Origin: Myxococcales bacterium
GTDB lineage: Bacteria; Myxococcota; Myxococcia; Myxococcales; Anaeromyxobacteraceae
Direction of reading: 5' to 3'
Assembly: GCA_021848865.1 (NCBI GenBank)
Contig: JAJZTO010000051.1
Coordinates: 1 to 11,399, forward strand
DNA: 11,399 nucleotides
The notes under the pieces were generated by a model. That model did not search any database. It saw nothing but the letters and a program-made list of their open reading frames with translations, and had not been told where the DNA came from. The position numbers and the translations under genes are program-made. The number at the start of each line of letters is the position of its first letter. Within the stretch, counting starts at the first letter, position 1. Of the stretch, positions 6,431 to 11,399 are shown piece by piece.

Positions 6431-7021
6431 ATGGAGCTGTGGCACGCCTGGACCTGCCCCTACTGCATGCGCGTGCGCATGGCGCTCGCCGAGAAGGGCC
6501 TCCCGTACGCGGAGCGGGAGATCGACCTCGGGAGCAAGCCGCCCGAGCTCCTGGCGCTGAACCCGGCGGGCGGCGTCCCGGTGCTGGTCGCCGACGGCGT
6601 CGCCATCCCGGAGTCCATCGTCATCCTCCAGTACCTCGAGGACCGGTACCCGGAGCGGCCGCTCCTTCCCCGCGACCCGCTGGGGCGGGCCCGGGCCCGG
6701 ATGCTCCACGACCAGGTGACCGCGCGGCTCGGGCCGCAGCTGTTGAAGCTCGCCCGCGGCACGCCGGACGAGAAGGCCCAGGCGGCCGAGGCGGTCCGGG
6801 CGGCGCTGGCCACCCTGGAGCGGGAGGCGCCGGAGCGGGGCTTCCTCGTGGGGGACTACTCCATCGCCGACATCGCGCTCGCCAGCCTGGTCCTGAAGCT
6901 CCCGGCGCCGCTCCGCCCGTCCGGCCTCGGCCTGCCGCGGCTCGCGGCCTGGGAGGCCGCGGTCGCCGCCCGGCCGGCCGTCGCCGCGAACACCGCCGTG
7001 CCGCGCCAGGCCCGGGCCTAG
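6431..7021 (+). CDS. GST-fold protein with glutaredoxin-type CPYC active site
   Basis: The 196-residue protein has a thioredoxin-fold N-terminal domain (1-75) and a helical C-terminal domain (about 90-190), the glutathione S-transferase layout. The active site is CPYC (Cys9-Pro10-Tyr11-Cys12). The cis-proline is Pro50 (GGVPVLV), and the glutathione gamma-glutamyl site is Glu61-Ser62 (IPES). The CPYC dithiol differs from the catalytic Tyr, Ser or single Cys of many GSTs and resembles E. coli glutaredoxin 2, which also has a GST fold. Thiol-disulfide exchange or deglutathionylation is therefore as likely as conjugation. A strong ribosome site, GAGGAGAGG (6415-6423), lies seven bases before the ATG. 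The SDR gene follows after 16 bases and is probably co-transcribed. Whether this organism makes glutathione is not visible here. Confidence 0.88.
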   Translation: MELWHAWTCPYCMRVRMALAEKGLPYAEREIDLGSKPPELLALNPAGGVPVLVADGVAIPESIVILQYLEDRYPERPLLPRDPLGRARARMLHDQVTARLGPQLLKLARGTPDEKAQAAEAVRAALATLEREAPERGFLVGDYSIADIALASLVLKLPAPLRPSGLGLPRLAAWEAAVAARPAVAANTAVPRQARA

Positions 7022-7023
7022 GG

Positions 7024-7029
7024 TAGACT
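7024..7029 (+). promoter_or_regulatory. Candidate -10 box TAGACT before the SDR gene
   Basis: TAGACT sits between the GST-fold stop and the SDR start, ending eight bases before ATG 7038. The gap has no Shine-Dalgarno sequence, so either translation is coupled to the upstream gene or a second, leaderless transcript starts here. No -35 box is recognisable. Confidence 0.25.
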
Positions 7030-7037
7030 GCGCGGTC

Positions 7038-7820
7038 ATGCGACGGCTCGCGATCGTCACCGGTTCGGCCACGGGCGTCGGCGCCGCCACGGCGCTGGCC
7101 TTCGCCCGCCGCGGCTGGGACCTCCTCGTCAACTACGCCACCAGCGAGGCGGAGGCGCAGGAGACCGCCCGCGCCTGCCGCGACGCCGGCGCCGACGCGC
7201 TGGTGGTGCAGGGCGACGTGGCCGACGACGCCGCCTGCCGGCGCCTGGTCGCGGCGGCGGTCGAGCACCGGGGCCGGCTCGACGCGCTGGTGAACAACGC
7301 CGGGATCACCACCTTCGCCGGCGCCGACTGGGACCGGCTCGACGCCGCGTCCTTCCAGCGCATCTTCGCGGTGAACGCCATCGGCACCTTCCAGATGATC
7401 CGCGCCGCGGCGCCCCACCTCAAGGCGGCGCGCGGCGCGGTGGTGAACGTCTCGTCGATCGCCGGCGCCCTGGGCATCGGCTCCTCGGTCCCCTACGTCG
7501 CCTCCAAGGGCGCGATCAACGCCATGACGCTCCACCTGGCGCGCGCCCTGGCCCCCGAGGTGCGCGTCAACGCCGTCTGCCCGGGCCTCGTCACCTCGCG
7601 CTGGTTCCCCAGGGGCATCGGCGAGGAGGCCTACCGGGAGCTCAAGGCCGCCTACGAGGCCCGCACCCCGCTCGCCACCGCCTGCACCCCCGAGGACGTG
7701 GCCGAGGCCATCCTCTGGCTCGCCGACGGCGCCCGCACCGTGACCGGGGAGCTGCTGCTCCTCGACTCCGGGACGCACCTGGGCCCGGCGCCGCGCATCC
7801 CGCCGGCCCGGGGCGGCTGA
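7038..7820 (+). CDS. Short-chain dehydrogenase/reductase (SDR), FabG-like
   Basis: The 260-residue protein is a classical SDR oxidoreductase with a Rossmann fold. It shows the cofactor glycine motif TGSATGVG (8-15), NNAG (86-89), the catalytic Asn113, Ser140, Tyr153 and Lys157 (YVASK), and the PG-motif NAVCPGLV after the active site. The second strand ends in VNYATSEAEA with no acidic residue at its tip, which suggests NADP(H) over NAD(H). The C-terminus has the usual TGELLLLDSGTHL, close to the FabG consensus TGQxLxVDGG. The substrate is undetermined; 3-oxoacyl-ACP reductase is a common automatic label but would be unsafe away from other fatty-acid genes. It follows the GST-fold gene by 16 bases and converges on the methyltransferase gene. 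Confidence 0.92.
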   Translation: MRRLAIVTGSATGVGAATALAFARRGWDLLVNYATSEAEAQETARACRDAGADALVVQGDVADDAACRRLVAAAVEHRGRLDALVNNAGITTFAGADWDRLDAASFQRIFAVNAIGTFQMIRAAAPHLKAARGAVVNVSSIAGALGIGSSVPYVASKGAINAMTLHLARALAPEVRVNAVCPGLVTSRWFPRGIGEEAYRELKAAYEARTPLATACTPEDVAEAILWLADGARTVTGELLLLDSGTHLGPAPRIPPARGG

Positions 7821-7828
7821 GCGGAGCC

Positions 7829-7848
7829 GGCGCCCCGGCCCGGGCGCC
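7829..7848. terminator. Perfect 7-bp GC hairpin between convergent genes
   Basis: GGCGCCC (7829-7835) and GGGCGCC (7842-7848) pair exactly across a 6-base loop. They fill most of the 39-base gap between the SDR stop and the end of the minus-strand methyltransferase gene, so the hairpin could serve both strands. There is no U tract on either side. Confidence 0.5.
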
Positions 7849-7859
7849 CGCGCCCGGCC

Positions 7860-8474
7860 TCAGGCCTTCTCGGCGACGGCCAGGAACACCGGGAAGCGCT
7901 TCGTCCCCGCCGGCGTCTCCCGCTCCACCACGTGCGGGGTCGCGAAGCGCACGGCGCGGAAGCCGGCCCGCTCCAGGCGCGCCTGGAGGTCGGCCCGGTC
8001 GAAGCCGTTGTGGCCGGTGAAGCCGGGCCCGTGGAAGGAGCCGTCCTCCCGGTCGAGGTCGGCGGCGCAGAGCCACCCGCCCGCCGGCAGCAGCCGGTGG
8101 AAGGCGGCGAGGATCCCGTCGAGGTCGGCGATGTGGTGCAGCGTCATCAGCGTGCAGACCAGGTCGAAGCGCAGCGCGGGGGCGGCGCCGGCGGCGAGAT
8201 CCAGCTCGAGCGTCCGGGCGTTGCCGATGCCGGCCGCGGCGATCTTCTCGCGGGCCACCGCCAGCATCTCGCGCGAGCTGTCGGCCAGCGTCACCTCGGC
8301 CACCCGCGGCTGCAGCGCCAGGCCGAGGAGCCCGGTGCCGGCGCCGTACTCCAGGATCCGCATCCCGGCGAGGCCCGGGACGCGCGCCGCGATGGCCTCG
8401 GCCACGCTCGCCGCCCGCTCCCGCTTGGCGGCGTCCTCGTCCCAGGTCCGGGCCTTGGCGTCGAAGTCGCTCAC
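7860..8474 (-). CDS. Class I SAM-dependent methyltransferase
   Basis: The 204-residue protein has the class I methyltransferase fold. Motif I is EYGAGTG (42-48), Asp65 in TLADSS would bind the ribose of S-adenosylmethionine, and the motif IV region is FDLVCTLMTLHHIADL (103-118). It opens with SDFDAKARTWDED, an N-terminal pattern common in small UbiE/type 11-like methyltransferases. The acceptor is not predictable. The GTG start at 8474 overlaps the stop of the DUF6125-like gene (GTGA), so translation is probably coupled. This start agrees with the family beginning; the longer open frame upstream is a shadow of the preceding gene. The tight pairing suggests that the methyltransferase and the DUF6125-like protein act in one process. 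Confidence 0.9.
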   Translation of the reverse strand: MSDFDAKARTWDEDAAKRERAASVAEAIAARVPGLAGMRILEYGAGTGLLGLALQPRVAEVTLADSSREMLAVAREKIAAAGIGNARTLELDLAAGAAPALRFDLVCTLMTLHHIADLDGILAAFHRLLPAGGWLCAADLDREDGSFHGPGFTGHNGFDRADLQARLERAGFRAVRFATPHVVERETPAGTKRFPVFLAVAEKA

Positions 8475-9028
8475 GGCGCGCCGGCTCCGGCCGGGAGGGT
8501 GAACTCCCAGCTGCACCAGGCGTCGGCCGGGTGGCCGTCGGGCGGGCAGGCGATGCAGCGGGTCTGGAGGCGCGGGTCGATGGTCCGGGCGAAGCCGGAG
8601 TACTCGACGATGCCCACGCTCTTGCACGGGAAGTCGGGCAGCCCCTTGCGCCGGCGCGCCGACTGGACCCGGCAGTCGCGCATCGTGAAGACGACGCGCC
8701 GGTCGGAGACCTCGGTCGCCTCCTGCACGTTGAGCCGGGCGTAGAGCCGGTGCTGCAGCGCCTCGAGCAGCGCCGGGATGCCGCCGCCCGGCTTCATCCC
8801 GAGCCGCTCCATGATCCGGTTCGCCTCGATGACGGTGAACCGCTCCCAGGCGGCCCGGTCCGCCTCGATGGCCGCCTCCATGCCGTGGGCCGCCTCGATG
8901 GCCTGGAACCACAGGCCGTCGTGGGCGAGCCAGTTCTTGGCGTCGTCGAGGAGCAGCCGCACCAGCTCCTCCTTGTCGAGGGAGCGCAGCTGGGCGAGCA
9001 CGTCGTCGGGACCGGGGGCGTTGGCCAT
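8471..9028 (-). CDS. DUF6125-like cysteine-rich protein, function unknown
   Basis: This 185-residue protein has no known role that I can name. From memory it matches the DUF6125 family, with a distant feel of the ATC-hydrolase-like family; neither was checked. A helical N-terminal half (residues 18-100) includes KNWLAHDGLWF (31-41) and RIMERLG (71-77). The C-terminal half contains the striking RDCRVQSARRRKGLPDFPCKSVG block, then RTIDPRLQTRCIACPPDGHP and a final WCSWEF. Five cysteines (119, 135, 158, 161, 172) and His166 could bind a metal or Fe-S cluster. No signal peptide or membrane segment is seen, so it should be cytosolic. I chose ATG 9028 because GAGGAG (9038-9033) lies four bases before it. 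An in-frame ATG at 9067 would add 13 low-complexity residues and overlaps a -10-like box. The gene leads a two-gene unit with the methyltransferase. Confidence 0.8.
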   Translation of the reverse strand: MANAPGPDDVLAQLRSLDKEELVRLLLDDAKNWLAHDGLWFQAIEAAHGMEAAIEADRAAWERFTVIEANRIMERLGMKPGGGIPALLEALQHRLYARLNVQEATEVSDRRVVFTMRDCRVQSARRRKGLPDFPCKSVGIVEYSGFARTIDPRLQTRCIACPPDGHPADAWCSWEFTLPAGAGAP

Positions 9029-9065
9029 GGGGCTCCTCGAGGAAGGACGGGGGAAGGGCTGCGCC

Positions 9066-9071
9066 ATGTTA
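9066..9071 (-). promoter_or_regulatory. Candidate -10 box TAACAT of the DUF6125/methyltransferase unit
   Basis: On the minus strand TAACAT (9071-9066) would start transcription near 9059, about 30 bases before ATG 9028, leaving room for the GAGGAG ribosome site. The same hexamer sits before the DUF2779 gene. No convincing -35 box is visible. Confidence 0.35.
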
Positions 9072-9181
9072 GAGCCAGCGGCGCCGGGAAGGGGGCCGGA
9101 CGCGCCGGCGGGCGCGGGCCGCTTCCCTTCCTCCGGCCGGCCAGGGACGTTTCCCCTTCTGCGTTCCCCGCCCTCCCGCGC

Positions 9182-9187
9182 TATGGT
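9182..9187 (+). promoter_or_regulatory. Candidate -10 box TATGGT of the nicotinamidase gene
   Basis: TATGGT matches TATAAT at four of six positions. It would start transcription about 20 bases before the GTG at 9215, with the GGGAGG ribosome site (9204-9209) inside the leader. No clear -35 box precedes it. Confidence 0.32.
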
Positions 9188-9214
9188 GGCCGTTCACCCG
9201 GATGGGAGGCCCCG

Positions 9215-9814
9215 GTGGCGGACCAGGACCAGCGACTCGCGCTCCGGGCGGGCGACGCCCTGGTCGTCGTCGACGTGCAGGTCGACTTCCTCCCGGGCGG
9301 CAGCCTGGCGGTGCCGCACGGCGACGAGGTGGTGCCGGTCCTGAACCGCTGGCTCGCCGCCGCCGCGGCCCGCGGCCTCCCGGTCTTCGCCACCCGTGAC
9401 TGGCACCCGCCCGACCACTGCTCCTTCCGGGCCCAGGGCGGCCCCTGGCCGCCCCACTGCGTGGCCGGCTCGGCCGGCGCCGCCTTCGCGCCGGGCCTCC
9501 GGCTCCCGCCCGGGGCCACCGTCGTCTCCAAGGCCACCGGCCCCGACCGCGACGCCTACTCCGGGTTCGAGGGCACCGACCTCGACGCCCGCCTGCGGGC
9601 CGCCGGGGCGCGGCGCCTGCTGGTGGGCGGGCTGGCCACCGACTACTGCGTGCTCGCGACGGTCCGCGACGCACGGCGCCTGGGCCTCGAGGTGCTGCTC
9701 CTCGCCGACGCCGTCCGCGCCGTCGAGGTCCGGCCCGGCGACGGCGCCCGGGCCCTGGAGGAGATGCGCCGCGCCGGCGCCCGCCCCGCCGACCTCGCCG
9801 ACCTCGACCCATGA
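9215..9814 (+). CDS. pncA: Nicotinamidase
   Basis: The 199-residue cytosolic hydrolase converts nicotinamide to nicotinate and ammonia for NAD salvage. It belongs to the isochorismatase-like fold. The catalytic triad is Asp20 (VVDVQVDF), Lys106 (VSKATGPDRDAYSGF) and Cys145 (GLATDYCV). Metal ligands are Asp62 and His64 (TRDWHPPDH) plus His81 in WPPHCV. The YSGF segment and the GLATDYCV nucleophile motif separate nicotinamidases from other isochorismatase-like hydrolases. The GTG start at 9215 follows GGGAGG (9204-9209) by five bases and yields a normal length; the open frame further upstream is antisense to the DUF6125-like gene. Its TGA overlaps the ATG of the next gene (ATGA), which acts on its product. 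It diverges from the DUF6125-like gene across 186 bases. Confidence 0.96.
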   Translation: MADQDQRLALRAGDALVVVDVQVDFLPGGSLAVPHGDEVVPVLNRWLAAAAARGLPVFATRDWHPPDHCSFRAQGGPWPPHCVAGSAGAAFAPGLRLPPGATVVSKATGPDRDAYSGFEGTDLDARLRAAGARRLLVGGLATDYCVLATVRDARRLGLEVLLLADAVRAVEVRPGDGARALEEMRRAGARPADLADLDP

Positions 9815-11163
9815 TCGACCTCGAGCGCAGCGCGCTGCACACCGACCTCTACCAGCTCACCATGCTGGAGGCCTACTACCGCCAGGGGATCACCGACACG
9901 GCGGTCTTCGAGCTCTCGGTGCGGCGGCTGCCGCCGGAGCGCGGCTTCCTCGTCGCCGCCGGGCTGGAGCAGGCCGTCGCCTGGCTGGAGGGGCTCCGGT
10001 TCACCGCCGAGGAGCTGGCCTGGGTGCGCCAGAGCGGCCACTTCGGCCCGGACTTCGCCGACCGGCTGGCCGGGCTGCGCTTCACCGGCGACGTGGACGC
10101 GGTGCCGGAGGGCACGGTCCTCTTCGCCGGCGAGCCCATGGTGCGGATCACCGCGCCCATGCCCGAGGCCCAGCTCGTCGAGACCCGGCTCATCAACCTC
10201 CTCCACTTCCAGACCCTCATCGCCTCCAAGGCGGCGCGCTGCGTCCTGGCGGCGCCGGGCCGGACCCTGGTGGACTTCGGGCTGCGGCGGGCCCACGGCG
10301 CCGAGGCCGGCCTGCTCGCCGCCCGCGCCAGCTACCTGGCCGGCTTCGCCGGCTCCTCGGCGGTGCTGGCGGCGCCGCGCTTCGGGATCCCGGTCTACGG
10401 GACCATGGCCCACTCCTTCATCGAGGCCCACGCCTCGGAGAGCCAGGCCTTCGAGCGCTTCGCCCGGGTCCAGACCGGGAACGTCATCCTCCTCGTCGAC
10501 ACCTACGACACCGAGGAGGGGGCGCGGGCGGTGGCGCGGCTGGCGCCGCGGCTCCGGGAGAGCGGCATCGCCGTGCGCGGCGTGCGCATCGACAGCGGCG
10601 ACCTCGCCGACCACGCCCGGCGGGTGCGGCGCATCCTCGACGAGGCCGACCTCGGCGAGGTCCGGATCTTCGCCAGCGGCAACCTGGACGAGTACGCGCT
10701 CCGGGCCCTGCTCGCGGCCGGCGCGCCCATCGACGCCTTCGGGGTCGGGACGCGGATGGACACCTCCGCCGACGCCCCGTCGCTCGACTTCATCTACAAG
10801 CTGCAGGAGTACGCCGGCCGGGCGCGGCGCAAGCGCTCCGAGGGCAAGGCCACCTGGCCGGGCCGCAAGCAGCTCCACCGCCGCAGCGGCCCCGGCGGCA
10901 CCATGGCCGGCGACGTCGTCACCGTGGTGGGGGACCCGCAGGAGGGCGAGCCGCTGGTCCGCCCGGTGATGCGGGCGGGGCGCCGGGTCGAGCCGCCCGA
11001 GCCGCTCGCCGCCTCCCGCGAGCGGGCCGCCGCCGAGCTGGCGCGCCTGCCGCCCCACCTGCGCGACCTGCGGGAGGCGCCCGCCTACCCCGTCGCCGTC
11101 GCGCCGGCGCTGCGGGAGCTGGCCGCCGCGGTGGACCGCGATCTCGGCGCGCGCGGGCCCTGA
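9811..11163 (+). CDS. pncB: Nicotinate phosphoribosyltransferase
   Basis: The 450-residue enzyme joins nicotinate and phosphoribosyl pyrophosphate, with ATP, to give nicotinate mononucleotide, the second step of the salvage route begun by the preceding gene. It opens with the family motif TDLYQLTM (11-18). It carries VDFGLRRAHG (154-163), GTMAHSF (198-204) with His201 as the likely phosphorylated histidine, VRIDSGDL (258-265), ASGNLDE (288-294) and FGVGTRM (310-316), the last three forming the phosphate-binding face of the barrel. Length is typical of the bacterial/human-like NAPRT branch. The start codon overlaps the pncA stop by four bases, indicating translational coupling. The stop is followed after only four bases by the ABC ATPase gene, so that gene is likely on the same transcript. 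Confidence 0.96.
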   Translation: MIDLERSALHTDLYQLTMLEAYYRQGITDTAVFELSVRRLPPERGFLVAAGLEQAVAWLEGLRFTAEELAWVRQSGHFGPDFADRLAGLRFTGDVDAVPEGTVLFAGEPMVRITAPMPEAQLVETRLINLLHFQTLIASKAARCVLAAPGRTLVDFGLRRAHGAEAGLLAARASYLAGFAGSSAVLAAPRFGIPVYGTMAHSFIEAHASESQAFERFARVQTGNVILLVDTYDTEEGARAVARLAPRLRESGIAVRGVRIDSGDLADHARRVRRILDEADLGEVRIFASGNLDEYALRALLAAGAPIDAFGVGTRMDTSADAPSLDFIYKLQEYAGRARRKRSEGKATWPGRKQLHRRSGPGGTMAGDVVTVVGDPQEGEPLVRPVMRAGRRVEPPEPLAASRERAAAELARLPPHLRDLREAPAYPVAVAPALRELAAAVDRDLGARGP

Positions 11164-11167
11164 CCCG

Positions 11168-11399
11168 GTGGCCGGCGCCTTGCCCGCCCGGCCCCTCGAG
11201 GCCGCCCCGCCCCCGGCGCCCGCCCCGGAGCCGGTGCTCTCGGTCGAGGGGCTGCGGCGGCGCTTCGGCGCCGTCACCGCCGTGGACGGGATCTCCTTCC
11301 AGGTGGGGCGGGGGGAGATCGTGGGGCTGCTCGGCCCGAACGGCGCCGGGAAGACCACCACCATCGACATGGTCCTGGGGCTGCTGGCGCCGACCGCCG
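11168..11399 (+). CDS. ABC transporter ATP-binding protein, N-terminal part (3' end outside window)
   Basis: The frame opens just after pncB and runs off the right edge with 77 codons visible. After a proline/alanine-rich leader of about 22 residues comes VLSVEGLRRRFGAVTAVDGI, the A-loop region of ABC ATPases. The Walker A motif GPNGAGKT (56-63) follows. The sequence up to LGLLAPT is typical of the ABC-2 exporter class (DrrA/NatA/CcmA-like), so a partner permease gene is expected beyond the window. The GTG at 11168 is the best upstream start in frame, but no Shine-Dalgarno sequence is seen. A second GTG at 11234 (residue 23) right at the domain boundary is possible and would remove the low-complexity leader. 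Substrate and a link to NAD salvage are unknown. Confidence 0.88.
   Translation, partial: MAGALPARPLEAAPPPAPAPEPVLSVEGLRRRFGAVTAVDGISFQVGRGEIVGLLGPNGAGKTTTIDMVLGLLAPTA

Noticed and set aside
833..7021. An open plus-strand frame of about 2060 codons crossing most of the left half of the window.
   Set aside because: It is antisense to, or out of frame with, well-recognised genes. Its translation is Arg/Pro/Gly/Ala low complexity, and only its last 196 codons (the GST-fold gene) match a family. Stop-poor GC-rich DNA explains it.
9029..9067. Upstream ATG at 9067 as the start of the DUF6125-like gene.
   Set aside because: It overlaps a -10-like TAACAT, has no ribosome site, and adds only low-complexity residues. 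ATG 9028 has GAGGAG at proper spacing.
9643..11370. A 575-codon minus-strand open frame opposite pncB.
   Set aside because: It mirrors the codon bias of pncB and contains no recognisable domain.

Overview
The window is very GC-rich (well over 70% G+C by eye) and densely packed. Its ordinary metabolic genes carry strong third-position GC bias, and long antisense reading frames stay open by composition alone. The gene types fit a myxobacterium-like member of the former Deltaproteobacteria, for example an Anaeromyxobacter relative. That placement is inferred from style and family content; the window holds no rRNA or other phylogenetic marker. I see no tRNA, rRNA, CRISPR array, insertion sequence or prophage gene, and no stretch over 300 bases lacks a gene (the longest gap is 247 bases).

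Layout, left to right. (1) Bases 1-621 hold the C-terminal part of a WYL-domain regulator (+). (2) Bases 701-1981 hold a trans-sulfuration PLP enzyme of the cystathionine gamma-synthase/lyase family (-). Its divergent control region has a good promoter and a cluster of inverted heptamers. (3) Bases 2229-3710 hold a DUF2779-type protein fusing a Cas4/RecB-like Fe-S nuclease to a DEDD exonuclease (+). (4) Bases 3872-6208 hold an aldo/keto reductase followed by an MFS transporter, both on the minus strand. (5) Divergent from them lie a GST-fold protein with a glutaredoxin-like CPYC site (6431-7021) and a short-chain dehydrogenase (7038-7820). (6) Bases 7860-9028 hold a minus-strand pair joined by a GTGA overlap: an uncharacterised cysteine-rich DUF6125-like protein and a class I methyltransferase. 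(7) Divergent from that pair, bases 9215-11163 hold nicotinamidase and nicotinate phosphoribosyltransferase, joined by an ATGA overlap. (8) Four bases later an ABC transporter ATPase begins and runs off the window.

How the genes work together. pncA and pncB form a two-step salvage route from nicotinamide to nicotinate mononucleotide, feeding NAD synthesis. The reductase, GST-fold and dehydrogenase genes form a loose redox neighbourhood that uses NAD(P)H and possibly glutathione; no shared pathway can be shown. The DUF6125/methyltransferase pair and the dual-nuclease protein are the least explained parts. Perfect GC stem-loops without U tracts sit at the convergent gene ends. TAnnnT-type -10 hexamers sit unusually close to several start codons, which suggests leaderless or very short-leader transcripts. 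I found no convincing novel multi-gene system.
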